NCBI GenBank assembly: GCA_052273845.1
Contig: DAVZHM010000009.1
Location: 1-31,594 of the forward strand
DNA from: Fimenecus sp052273845
GTDB taxonomy: Bacteria; Bacillota; Clostridia; Oscillospirales; Acutalibacteraceae
Length of the DNA: 31,594 nucleotides
Direction of reading: 5' to 3'
Shown in pieces: positions 24,590 to 31,594 of the stretch. The notes beneath the pieces are model-generated. The model saw only the letters and a program-made list of their open reading frames with translations, made no database searches and was not told the origin of the DNA. The stretch's first letter is position 1. Every line of letters starts with the position of its first letter. A program made the position numbers and the translations under genes.

Positions 24590-25615
24590 ATGGCAGAAGC
24601 AAGAATGTTTTATCAGGAAGACTGCAACTTATCTTTGTTGGACGGCAAAACGATTGCCGTTATCGGCTACGGCAGCCAAGGTCACGCACATGCGTTGAAC
24701 GCAAAAGATTCCGGCTGCAATGTTATCATCGGTTTGTATGAAGGCAGCAAATCCTGGGCAAAAGCGGAACAACAGGGTTTTGAAGTTTACACCGCAGCAG
24801 AGGCTGCAAAAAAAGCCGACATTATCATGATTTTGATTAACGATGAATTGCAGGCAGATATGTATAAGAAAGACATCGAGCCGAACCTTGAAGCAGGCAA
24901 TATGCTGATGTTCGCACACGGTTTCAACATTCATTTCGGTTGCATCAACCCGCCGAAAGATGTTGACGTTACCATGGTTGCACCGAAAGGCCCCGGCCAC
25001 ACCGTTCGTTCCGAATATCAGGCAGGCAAAGGCGTTCCTTGCTTGGTTGCCGTGCAGCAGGATGCAACCGGCAGAGCACTTGATATGGCGTTGGCATATG
25101 CACTCGCAATCGGTGGCGCAAGAGCAGGTGTTTTGGAAACCACGTTCAGAACCGAAACCGAAACCGACTTGTTCGGTGAGCAGGCAGTTTTGTGCGGCGG
25201 CGTTTGCGCTTTGATGCAGGCGGGTTTTGAAACCCTTTGCGAAGCAGGGTATGACCCGCGTAATGCATACTTTGAATGCATTCATGAAATGAAACTGATT
25301 GTTGATTTGATTTACCAAAGCGGTTTCGCAGGTATGCGTTATTCCATTTCCAACACTGCAGAATACGGCGATTATGTCACCGGTCCGAAACTGATTACGG
25401 AAGAAACCAAAAAGACCATGAAGAAAATCCTTTCTGACATTCAGGACGGCACCTTTGCTAAAGAATTCCTTTTGGATATGTCTCCCGCGGGCCGTCAGGT
25501 ACACTTCAAGGCAATGCGTAAACTTGCCGCAGAGCATCCGTCGGAAAAAGTCGGTGAAGAAGTCAGAAAGCTTTACAGCTGGAACGATGAGAAAGATAAA
25601 TTCATTAACAACTGA
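24590..25615 (+). CDS. ilvC: Ketol-acid reductoisomerase
   Basis: A 341-residue class I (short) KARI that isomerises and reduces acetolactate or acetohydroxybutyrate with NADPH, the step after IlvB. The Rossmann motif is IAVIGYGSQGHAHALN. The cofactor loop GLYEGSKSW keeps the serines that usually favour NADPH, with Tyr where Arg is common. Mg-binding and active-site segments include APKGPGHTVRSEY, ETETDLFGEQAVLCGG and YFECIHEMKLIVDLIY. An ATG at 24575 is in frame, but it overlaps the GGAGG at 24577-24581 that serves the ATG at 24590, so the latter is used. It has its own promoter and terminator and is transcribed alone. Confidence 0.97.
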   Translation: MAEARMFYQEDCNLSLLDGKTIAVIGYGSQGHAHALNAKDSGCNVIIGLYEGSKSWAKAEQQGFEVYTAAEAAKKADIIMILINDELQADMYKKDIEPNLEAGNMLMFAHGFNIHFGCINPPKDVDVTMVAPKGPGHTVRSEYQAGKGVPCLVAVQQDATGRALDMALAYALAIGGARAGVLETTFRTETETDLFGEQAVLCGGVCALMQAGFETLCEAGYDPRNAYFECIHEMKLIVDLIYQSGFAGMRYSISNTAEYGDYVTGPKLITEETKKTMKKILSDIQDGTFAKEFLLDMSPAGRQVHFKAMRKLAAEHPSEKVGEEVRKLYSWNDEKDKFINN

Positions 25616-25645
25616 TTTTTTCGAAACAAAAACATATGCAATTGC

Positions 25646-25683
25646 AAAACGGTCAACCCGATATTCGGCGTTGACCGTTTTTT
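25646..25683 (+). terminator. Terminator after ilvC
   Basis: AAAACGGTCAAC (25646-25657) pairs with GTTGACCGTTTT (25670-25681), with an inner CCG/CGG pairing around ATATT, ending in a T6 run. Confidence 0.9.
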
Positions 25684-25720
25684 GCACAAAATAAGATTGT
25701 TTGAATTTTGCGTTGTATGC

Positions 25721-25749
25721 TTGACCGCATTTCAAAAGTGCGGTATGAT
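25721..25749 (+). promoter_or_regulatory. Promoter of the glycosyltransferase-like membrane protein gene
   Basis: TTGACC (25721-25726), 17 bases, TATGAT (25744-25749). A perfect 6-base inverted repeat, ACCGCA (25724-25729) and TGCGGT (25739-25744), fills the spacer and could be an operator. Confidence 0.72.
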
Positions 25750-25777
25750 ACTAAAAATACTACTTTTGAGGTGCCGT

Positions 25778-27775
25778 ATGGGTAAGCCAAAATTTTTGCA
25801 CAATTTCATAAGCAATTTGCCCTTTTTGATTTTAGCGGCGCTCTCTCTTGTGCTTGTCTCGTTTGGCTCGCTTTACGATATTCCAAAAGGACTTTGGGCG
25901 GTGCCTGCCATGTTGGTGCTTGTGGCGGCACTATATTTTCCACGCTTGATTTCTCGCAAAACGCATACTACGGGAACGATTTGGATTGGCGGCGTGCTCT
26001 CTTTTTTGCTTGCTTTGCTTTCGGCGTTGGATTTGTATTTTGAAATGCCGAACGGCATATATTGGCGTCAGTATTTTGTAGTGCATCCCGATGCACAAAC
26101 ACCGATTTTATGGGTGTTTTCCATTGCGCTCGGCGTGTGTATGTTTTTCACGCTTTTTGCCCTGCTTTCGCATTTGCCGCAAAGCCTTTCTTGTCGATTT
26201 TCGGAAAATCAACCTGTGCCTTTGCCCCAAAACCCGAAAAAAGAAACGGTCTGCCTGTTTCTGTATAGTGCGCTTGTTGCGTTTGTCGTTTTGACCGTAT
26301 GCACCAAATCCTCGTTTTTGTATCCCTTAAACGATTGGGTGGACGCCAACTGCTTTTTTACCGTCGGCAAAGTCTTGGCAAACGGCAAGGTGCTGTATCG
26401 CGACATATACGAACAAAAAGGCCCGTGGCTGTACTTTTTGCACGCTTTATGTTACCGCTTGTCCGAAAAATCCTTTTTCGGTGTGTATTTATTGGAACTG
26501 TTTGCGGGGACATTCTTTTTATATTTTTCCGCAAAAAATCTGCGCGTGTACCGCGTGCGCGGCGTGTATGTGCTTTTACCCCTTTTGGCTTCGGCAGTTT
26601 ACGCTTCATACGCATTTTGCCATGGCGACAGCGTAGAGGAACTGTGCTTGCCTCTTTTTGCGGCGGCGATATATATTGCTGAACGCGCGTTTTCCGAAAA
26701 CAGAAGCATTTCTTTGCGCGGCTGGTTGTGCGTGGGCGTGCTTGCAGGCTTGGTTTTTTGGATGAAATTTAATTTGGTCGGCTTTTTTATCGGTTGGGCA
26801 CTTGTGCCGTTGTGGAAAACCTTGCGCAAAGACGGATTCGGTGCGCTTATAAAGGCTGTGCTTTGTATTTTGACAGGCGTATTGTTGCCGAGTATTCCCG
26901 TACTTGCGTATTTTGGTTCGGTGGGGGCATTCTCCGACCTTTGGCAAGCGTATTTTTACAACAACCTGTTTCTGTACGCCGACAAAGGCGAAAAAGCGTT
27001 GGGCGTTGCGGCGTTTTCAGAACGCCTGCTTTGGCGTATCGGTAATTCTGTGGAGAAAAATGTGTATTTTGCCGTGCCTGCGTTTGCGGGGGTGGTTTGG
27101 TATACCGTTTCTGCCGAAAAGGGCAGACGCGCCCATTTGCTCTGCACGGCTGTGGTAACTTTGCTGTTTGTCTTTTCCGGCGATGTGAGTTATCCGTATT
27201 ACAGTTTGGTATTCGCTGTATTCACCGTATTTGCGGCGGTGGCTTTGGGGAAAATTGCAAGACGCGTTTCCTGTAAAGAGGTCAAACGATTTGTAACGGT
27301 TTGCACGGCGGTTGTCACTTTGTGCGGTGCGGGGCTATTCTCCTATTTTACAAGCGACAACACATATTTAATGGTGTATCAAAAAGACGAACTGCCGCAG
27401 TATAAATTCCAAAAAATCATATGCAGCGTGGAAAACCCAACGCTTTTAAACTACGGGTTTTTGGACGGCGGCTTTTATACGACCGCGGGCATTGTGCCTG
27501 AAAGCAAATACTTCTGCCGATTGAACATTTCCTTGCCCGAAATGGTTGTGTCACAAAGTTTGGAGGTATATCATCAAAAAACAGATTTTGTGGTCACGCG
27601 CGATAAAACATTGAAAAATTCAAATTATATTTGTGTAGCGTCGGCAACGCAGTATTTTGAGGGGGCGGATTACACCTATTATCTGTATGCCGCCGAACGC
27701 GTTTTGCCGATTCTCGCCGAAAACGGTGTGTTGACAGAAACGGAAATCGCCGCAAACGACTCTCAAAAACAATAA
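25778..27775 (+). CDS. Multi-spanning membrane protein, GT-C / PMT-like glycosyltransferase
   Basis: A 665-residue integral membrane protein with about 12 hydrophobic segments up to roughly residue 520 and a soluble C-terminal part of about 140 residues. LNDWVDANCFF, GKVLANGKVLYRDIYEQKGPWLYFLHAL (residues about 184-224) resembles the first extracytoplasmic loop of GT39/ArnT-like polyprenyl-sugar glycosyltransferases, with acidic residues at 186 and 189. About 155 residues with four extra membrane segments precede that core. Such enzymes move sugars from lipid carriers to cell-surface acceptors; donor and acceptor are unknown. The frame is open to 25682, but that start lies in the ilvC terminator. 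The ATG at 25778 follows GAGGTG and the promoter at 25721. Confidence 0.72.
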   Translation: MGKPKFLHNFISNLPFLILAALSLVLVSFGSLYDIPKGLWAVPAMLVLVAALYFPRLISRKTHTTGTIWIGGVLSFLLALLSALDLYFEMPNGIYWRQYFVVHPDAQTPILWVFSIALGVCMFFTLFALLSHLPQSLSCRFSENQPVPLPQNPKKETVCLFLYSALVAFVVLTVCTKSSFLYPLNDWVDANCFFTVGKVLANGKVLYRDIYEQKGPWLYFLHALCYRLSEKSFFGVYLLELFAGTFFLYFSAKNLRVYRVRGVYVLLPLLASAVYASYAFCHGDSVEELCLPLFAAAIYIAERAFSENRSISLRGWLCVGVLAGLVFWMKFNLVGFFIGWALVPLWKTLRKDGFGALIKAVLCILTGVLLPSIPVLAYFGSVGAFSDLWQAYFYNNLFLYADKGEKALGVAAFSERLLWRIGNSVEKNVYFAVPAFAGVVWYTVSAEKGRRAHLLCTAVVTLLFVFSGDVSYPYYSLVFAVFTVFAAVALGKIARRVSCKEVKRFVTVCTAVVTLCGAGLFSYFTSDNTYLMVYQKDELPQYKFQKIICSVENPTLLNYGFLDGGFYTTAGIVPESKYFCRLNISLPEMVVSQSLEVYHQKTDFVVTRDKTLKNSNYICVASATQYFEGADYTYYLYAAERVLPILAENGVLTETEIAANDSQKQ

Positions 27776-27780
27776 AAATC

Positions 27781-27809
27781 AGCGGAGTAGGATTTTATCC
27801 TGCTCCGCT
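27781..27809. terminator. Terminator between the convergent membrane protein gene and ligA
   Basis: AGCGGAG-T-AGGAT (27781-27793) pairs with ATCCT-G-CTCCGCT (27797-27809), one T-G pair, loop TTT. On the minus strand it is followed by GATTTTTATTG, a good ligA terminator; on the plus strand the T-run is poor. Confidence 0.8.
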
Positions 27810-27829
27810 GTTGCTTATAAGCATTGTAT

Positions 27830-29812
27830 TTACTGAATCATTTCTGAAAATTCCGCTTCCGAAATCACCGTTACGCCGAGTTGTTGCGCCTTGGTAAGTT
27901 TACTGCCCGCATCTTCGCCTGCAAGCACATAATCCGTCTTTTTGGAAACCGACGAAGCGGTTTTTCCTTGAAAACTTTCAATGATTTTGGAAGCCTCTGC
28001 GCGCGTCAAGGTCGGCAGAGTACCTGTGAGCACAAAGGTTTTTCCTGCAAAACGGCTGTCCACAATTTCCTTTTTCGATTGCATATTCACGCCAGCCGCC
28101 GCCAAAGCCGAAATCAATTCGCGTGACGGTTCAAGCGCGAAAAACTGCACCACGGCGTCCGCCATAATTTCGCCGAACCCATCAATCGAGAGAATATCCT
28201 CCCGCGTAGCGTTTTGAAGCGCGTCCATCGTTAAAAAGTGTTCCGAAAGAAGCGAAGCCGCCTTTTGCCCGATGTGCCGAATGCCGAGGGCGAATATCAG
28301 TTTGCTCAAATCGTTTTGTTTGGAATTTTCTACGGCATTTTGCAGATTTTGCGCACTTTTTTCACCCATACGGTCCAAAGCGGCAATTTTCTCATAATCC
28401 AAATGATAAATATCTGCGGCGTTTTGAAGCATTCCTTTGTCTGTCAACACTTCCAAAAGCGCTTCGCCCAAACCCTCAATATCCATTGCGTCGCGACTGC
28501 AAAAATGAATGAGCATCCTTAACAGTTGCGCGGGGCAGTCGGGATTTGTGCAGCGCACAGCGGCTTCGTCCGCCTCACGGGCAACAGGCGCGCCGCAAGA
28601 GGGGCAGATTTTCGGCATTTCGTAAAGCGGCATACCGTCCTGATGGCGCGAAACAGACAGCACTTCGGGAATAATATCGCCCGCCTTGCGGATGACCACC
28701 GTATCCCCAATGGAAATCTGTTTTTCCCGAATAAAATCTTCATTGTGTAAGGTTGCACGGCTGACGGTGGTTCCCGCCAACAGCACAGGCGCAAAAACGG
28801 CGGTCGGGGTGAGCACACCCGTTCTGCCGACATTGATTTCAATATCCAACAGCGTGGTTTCTTTTTCTTCGGGCGGATATTTAAACGCGATTGCCCATTT
28901 GGGATATTTCGCCGTACTGCCCAAAACTTCGCGCGCGGCAAAATCGTCTACCTTAATCACCGCACCGTCAATATCAAAGGGGAGGGTGTAGCGAATGTCC
29001 CCGATGCGTTGAATTTCCGCGAGCGCTTCGTCAATATTCGCACACGGTGTATAAAAAGGCACGGTTTTAAATCCGAGCGTTTTCAAAAAATCGAGTGACT
29101 CTTTGTGCGAACGGAGCGTTTTTCCCTCGATGCGCTGAATGTTGAATACAAAAATGTCCAGTTTGCGTTTGGCGGTGATTTTCGGATTTTTTTGCCGCAA
29201 AGAGCCTGCCGCCGCGTTACGCGGATTTTTAAACGGTTTTTCCTCGTTTAATTCCTGCTCTTTCACGATTTCCAAAAAGGTTTCGCGCGGCATATAGACC
29301 TCGCCGCGCACCTCAATAAACGGCAAATCCACATTCAGGCGCAACGGAATACTGCGCACGGTGCGTAAATTGGCGGTAATATCTTCGCCGGTCACACCGT
29401 CACCGCGCGTACTGCCGCGCACAAACACGCCGTTTTCGTATTCAAGCGAAACCGAAAGGCCGTCGATTTTCGGCTCTACAACATAGGAGGCGGATGCAAC
29501 ACCGCTTGTTACGCGTGTATGGAAATCGCGGATTTCCCCCTCGGAAAACGCGTCTTGCAAACTTTCCATTTTTACTTCGTGCGTAACGGGGGCAAAGGCG
29601 TTGTCCGCCTCGCCGCCGACGCGGTGGGTGGGGGAGTCGCTTGTAAGCAATTGCGGGTATGCTTCCTCAATTGCCTGCAATTCGCGCATAAGCATATCGT
29701 ATTCATAATCCGAAATATCGTTTTCATTTTCCACATAATAGCGGTAAATGTGGTGGTTTAAGTCTTTGCGAAGCACGGCGGCGCGTGCTTTTGCGGTTTC
29801 AAAATCCGACAT
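27830..29812 (-). CDS. ligA: NAD-dependent DNA ligase
   Basis: A 660-residue bacterial ligase that seals nicks in replication and repair. The N-terminal Ia domain (YYVENENDISDYEYDMLMREL) binds NMN. The adenylated Lys115 is in VEPKIDGLSVSLEYENG. The OB-fold follows, then a four-cysteine zinc finger (CPSCGAP and CTNPDCP), helix-hairpin-helix repeats (RHIGQKAASLLSEHF, IDGFGEIMADAVV) and a C-terminal BRCT domain starting GKTFVLTGTLPTLTRAEA. The start is fixed by CGGAGG 7 bases upstream on the minus strand. It is divergent from the D,D-carboxypeptidase gene, and their promoters overlap. Confidence 0.98.
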   Translation of the reverse strand: MSDFETAKARAAVLRKDLNHHIYRYYVENENDISDYEYDMLMRELQAIEEAYPQLLTSDSPTHRVGGEADNAFAPVTHEVKMESLQDAFSEGEIRDFHTRVTSGVASASYVVEPKIDGLSVSLEYENGVFVRGSTRGDGVTGEDITANLRTVRSIPLRLNVDLPFIEVRGEVYMPRETFLEIVKEQELNEEKPFKNPRNAAAGSLRQKNPKITAKRKLDIFVFNIQRIEGKTLRSHKESLDFLKTLGFKTVPFYTPCANIDEALAEIQRIGDIRYTLPFDIDGAVIKVDDFAAREVLGSTAKYPKWAIAFKYPPEEKETTLLDIEINVGRTGVLTPTAVFAPVLLAGTTVSRATLHNEDFIREKQISIGDTVVIRKAGDIIPEVLSVSRHQDGMPLYEMPKICPSCGAPVAREADEAAVRCTNPDCPAQLLRMLIHFCSRDAMDIEGLGEALLEVLTDKGMLQNAADIYHLDYEKIAALDRMGEKSAQNLQNAVENSKQNDLSKLIFALGIRHIGQKAASLLSEHFLTMDALQNATREDILSIDGFGEIMADAVVQFFALEPSRELISALAAAGVNMQSKKEIVDSRFAGKTFVLTGTLPTLTRAEASKIIESFQGKTASSVSKKTDYVLAGEDAGSKLTKAQQLGVTVISEAEFSEMIQ

Positions 29813-29840
29813 AAGGTGCCTCCGAATAAAATCTACCTAT

Positions 29841-29868
29841 ATTGTACCATAAAAATTCATTTTTACAA
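29841..29868 (-). promoter_or_regulatory. Promoter of ligA
   Basis: Minus strand TTGTAA (29868-29863), 16 bases, TACAAT (29846-29841). It occupies almost the same bases as the plus-strand promoter at 29842-29869. Confidence 0.7.
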
Positions 29869-29869
29869 T
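29842..29869 (+). promoter_or_regulatory. Promoter of the D,D-carboxypeptidase gene
   Basis: TTGTAC (29842-29847), 16 bases, TACAAT (29864-29869). The ATTGTA/TACAAT ends form a perfect inverted repeat around base 29855, so each -10 box lies on the -35 box of the opposite promoter. Confidence 0.6.
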
Positions 29870-29910
29870 CCCCGAGTGCATATAGAAGAGTAGGAAAGGG
29901 GTTTTGTATA

Positions 29911-31065
29911 ATGAAAAAACTATGTTCTGTACTGTTATGCGTTTTGGTCGCTTTTTTGTGTGCTTTGCCGTGTGCCGCACAAGAAGAACTCCCGCCTATG
30001 CAGGTGGAAATCGCTGCAAAAGCAGGGGTTTTGGTTGATGCGGACAGCGGCAAAGTCTTAATGGCACAAAACGCGCACGAAAAACTGTATCCAGCCTCCG
30101 TCACCAAAATTATGACCTTGTTGTTAGTTACGGAAGCGATTGACAACGGCAAAATCGCGCTGACCGACACCGTAACCGCAAGCAAAGAAGCGTGCTCGAA
30201 AGGCGGCTCGCAGATTTGGCTTGAAGAAGGCGAGCAAATGACGGTGGAGGAGCTGTTGAAAGCCGCCGCGGTTGCAAGTGCCAATGATGCCTGCGAAGCG
30301 CTCGGGGAGTATGTGGCGGGCAGCAGTACCGCGTTCGTAAAAATGATGAACGAACGCGCCAAAGAACTCGGTATGCGCGATACGAATTTTGAAAACTGCA
30401 CAGGACTTGACGATACCGCTGAAAACCATAAAACCAGCGCGTACGATATTGCGCTGATGTCCTGTGAACTTTTAAAGCACCAACGCATCACCAATTATAC
30501 CACCATTTGGATGGATTCGTTGCGTGACGGTAAAACAGAATTGACAAACACCAATAAATTGGTGCGCTTTTACGAGGGGGCAACGGGCCTTAAAACGGGC
30601 ACAACCTCCAAAGCGGGGTGCTGTGTTGCGGCAAGCGCAAAACGGAACGGCTTGCATTTGGTCGCTGTGGTGCTTGGCAGTGAATCGAGTGACGCGCGCT
30701 TTGCTTCGGCGCGGCAAATGCTTGATTGGGGCTTTGCAAATTACGAAAGCGTCGCTTTGTCGGTGGACGGTGCACAAATCCCTGCGGTCACGGTGCTGCA
30801 CGGTATGGAAGACAGTATTCGCGTGCGTATGCCCGACACCAAAAATATATTGCTTCCGAAAGGAAAAGCCGATTCCCTCACACAGGAAATTGATGTTGCC
30901 GCAACGGTGGAAGCACCTGTGGAAGCGGGGCAACTGCTCGGACGCGTCTATTTTAAATCCGACGGCGAAACCGTTTGCACCTATGATTTGTGTAACGATA
31001 CCCTTGTGGAGCGATTGACCTTTCGGGAAGCGTTTCGCCGCATTTTGTGTGCATTGTGTCAATAA
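29911..31065 (+). CDS. Serine-type D-Ala-D-Ala carboxypeptidase (PBP5/DacF type)
   Basis: A 384-residue S11-family carboxypeptidase that trims the terminal D-alanine from peptidoglycan stem peptides. A signal peptide covers about 1-23 (MKKLCSVLLCVLVAFLCALP). The three active-site motifs are SVTK (Ser63, Lys66) in YPASVTKIM, SAN (123-125) in ASANDACEALGEY, and KTG (228-230) in GLKTGTTSKAG. A beta-rich PBP5 C-terminal domain follows (about 290-365). The final LVERLTFREAFRRILCALCQ is a probable amphipathic membrane anchor. The start is preceded by GGAAAGGGG. It resembles Bacillus DacF/DacA; which one cannot be decided. Confidence 0.93.
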   Translation: MKKLCSVLLCVLVAFLCALPCAAQEELPPMQVEIAAKAGVLVDADSGKVLMAQNAHEKLYPASVTKIMTLLLVTEAIDNGKIALTDTVTASKEACSKGGSQIWLEEGEQMTVEELLKAAAVASANDACEALGEYVAGSSTAFVKMMNERAKELGMRDTNFENCTGLDDTAENHKTSAYDIALMSCELLKHQRITNYTTIWMDSLRDGKTELTNTNKLVRFYEGATGLKTGTTSKAGCCVAASAKRNGLHLVAVVLGSESSDARFASARQMLDWGFANYESVALSVDGAQIPAVTVLHGMEDSIRVRMPDTKNILLPKGKADSLTQEIDVAATVEAPVEAGQLLGRVYFKSDGETVCTYDLCNDTLVERLTFREAFRRILCALCQ

Positions 31066-31081
31066 TTCCTGAATTGTATCT

Positions 31082-31099
31082 AAATCTGTGCAGATTTTT
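31082..31099 (+). terminator. Short AT-rich hairpin after the carboxypeptidase gene
   Basis: AAATCT (31082-31087) pairs with AGATTT (31092-31097), loop GTGC, then TTC. The stem is weak, so this is a minor terminator candidate. Confidence 0.35.
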
Positions 31100-31121
31100 C
31101 AAAAAAATTCACAATTTTATA

Positions 31122-31150
31122 TTGAAAAGAGACGCGTTTTAAGGTAGAAT
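31122..31150 (+). promoter_or_regulatory. Promoter of pgi
   Basis: TTGAAA (31122-31127), 17 bases, TAGAAT (31145-31150). The start point is expected near 31157, about 67 bases before pgi. Confidence 0.75.
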
Positions 31151-31182
31151 AAATGCAACAACAAAGAAGTTGCTGCATTTTT
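31151..31182 (+). terminator. Terminator-like hairpin overlapping the pgi start point
   Basis: AAATGCA (31151-31157) pairs with TGCATTT (31174-31180) and CAAC (31159-31162) with GTTG (31169-31172), loop AAAGAA, then a T5 run. RNA started at the pgi promoter would lack the outer 5' arm, so the hairpin more likely ends read-through from the upstream gene. Confidence 0.5.
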
Positions 31183-31198
31183 GCCGTAAGGTACGGCA
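31182..31198 (+). promoter_or_regulatory. Hairpin in the pgi leader
   Basis: TGCCGTA (31182-31188) and TACGGCA (31192-31198), 7 perfect pairs with loop AGG, ending 5 bases before AAAGGAG (31204-31210). It may affect mRNA stability or ribosome access; no known regulator class is recognised. Confidence 0.4.
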
Positions 31199-31223
31199 GT
31201 TCCAAAGGAGTTAATTTTTACAA

Positions 31224-31594
31224 ATGGCTTTAAAACTGAACACCAAGTATTTGAATGATTTTATTACCGACAGTGACTACGCTGCGATTTCCGAAGAAGT
31301 CAAGGCGGCGCATCAAAAACTGATTGCCAAAACAGGCGAGGGGAACGATTTCCTCGGCTGGGTTGATTTGCCGGTGAATTACGATAAAGAAGAATTTGCA
31401 CGCATTGAAAAAGCGGCGGCAAAAATCCGCAAGGATTCCGAAGTTTTGGTTGTCATCGGCATCGGCGGCAGTTACCTCGGTGCGCGTGCGGCGATTGAAT
31501 TCTGCAAATCGCAAAACTACAACCTGCTTTGCAAAGATACCCCGCAAATTCTGTTCAGCGGTAACTCCATCAGTTCCGCGGCACTCAACGAAAT
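31224..31594 (+). CDS. pgi: Glucose-6-phosphate isomerase (3' end beyond window)
   Basis: The first 123 residues of phosphoglucose isomerase, which interconverts glucose-6-phosphate and fructose-6-phosphate. The segment VLVVIGIGGSYLGARAAIEF is the sugar-phosphate-binding SIS motif in the form typical of bacterial GPI, and LFSGNSISSAAL continues the fold. The ATG at 31224 follows AAAGGAG (31204-31210). The gene runs off the right edge. It stands behind its own promoter and is functionally linked to the fru operon only through glycolysis. Confidence 0.95.
   Translation, partial: MALKLNTKYLNDFITDSDYAAISEEVKAAHQKLIAKTGEGNDFLGWVDLPVNYDKEEFARIEKAAAKIRKDSEVLVVIGIGGSYLGARAAIEFCKSQNYNLLCKDTPQILFSGNSISSAALNE

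Noticed and set aside
24629..25735. 368-codon open frame on the minus strand
   Set aside because: Antisense to ilvC and its terminator, with Cys/Phe/His-rich shadow composition and no motif.
25736..25744. AAGTGCGGT, identical to the core of the Haemophilus DNA uptake sequence
   Set aside because: A single 9-mer in a Bacillota-type genome, explained as one arm of the promoter-spacer inverted repeat; chance match.
25682..25777. Upstream ATG at 25682 as start of the membrane protein
   Set aside because: It lies within the ilvC terminator and upstream of the promoter at 25721-25749, and has no ribosome binding site.
29799..30494. 231-codon open frame on the minus strand opposite the carboxypeptidase gene
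   Set aside because: Ser/Ala-rich shadow that overlaps the ligA start and both promoters; no independent signals.
1..31594. Mobile element, prophage, toxin-antitoxin or defence island
   Set aside because: No transposase, integrase, recombinase, phage or restriction gene, and no tRNA or att-like repeats were seen; the gene content is core metabolism.

Overview
The window looks like a chromosomal, largely housekeeping segment of a Bacillota (Firmicutes) bacterium, most likely a class Clostridia / Oscillospirales-type gut anaerobe. The basis is the block rnjA-gdpP-rplI-dnaB-tilS-hpt-ftsH, sigma-A promoters, strong GGAGG ribosome binding sites, TTG starts, a DeoR-controlled fructose PTS and an NAD-dependent ligase. 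The lineage is inferred from gene content and order, not from a marker comparison. I see no rRNA, tRNA, CRISPR array, insertion sequence or prophage gene. Genes are densely packed and no gene-free stretch exceeds about 210 bases.

Layout. 1-842: 3' part of a class B penicillin-binding protein. 968-6587: a complete fructose phosphotransferase operon (fruR-fruK-fruA-ptsH-ptsI). It codes for the regulator, the fructose-specific permease and kinase, and the general HPr and Enzyme I, and ends in a good terminator. 6708-8905: a Cof-type HAD phosphatase, then hisH-hisF, each unit with its own extended -10 promoter. 8982-9407 (minus): a small lipoprotein with a Pro/Glu-rich tail behind a near-consensus promoter. 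9570-11855: a nucleotidyltransferase / beta-helix / phosphohexomutase fusion whose catalytic motifs are largely eroded. 12018-21756: RNase J, the c-di-AMP phosphodiesterase GdpP, ribosomal protein L9, replicative helicase DnaB, tRNA-Ile lysidine synthase TilS, hypoxanthine phosphoribosyltransferase and FtsH. These run as one long transcription unit, with a structured leader in front of rnjA and a probable internal promoter inside tilS.

21962-25615 is a branched-chain amino acid module: ilvB, a FadR-type GntR regulator, and ilvC. The ilvC promoter carries an exact match to the FadR-subfamily operator plus a second inverted near-copy, and half-sites of the same kind lie over the regulator's own promoter. 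This is the clearest candidate regulatory circuit in the window. 25778-27775 is a multi-spanning GT-C-like glycosyltransferase. ligA (minus) and a DacF/PBP5-like D,D-carboxypeptidase (plus) diverge from two mutually overlapping promoters at 29841-29869. The window ends inside pgi (glucose-6-phosphate isomerase).

I found no clearly new multi-gene system. The items most worth a second look are the FadR-type operator pair at ilvC, the degenerate nucleotidyltransferase/mutase fusion, the leader hairpins of the RNase J operon, the ligA/dacF overlapping promoters, and the repeated TGTGCTAAAAT promoter element, one copy of which lies inside tilS.
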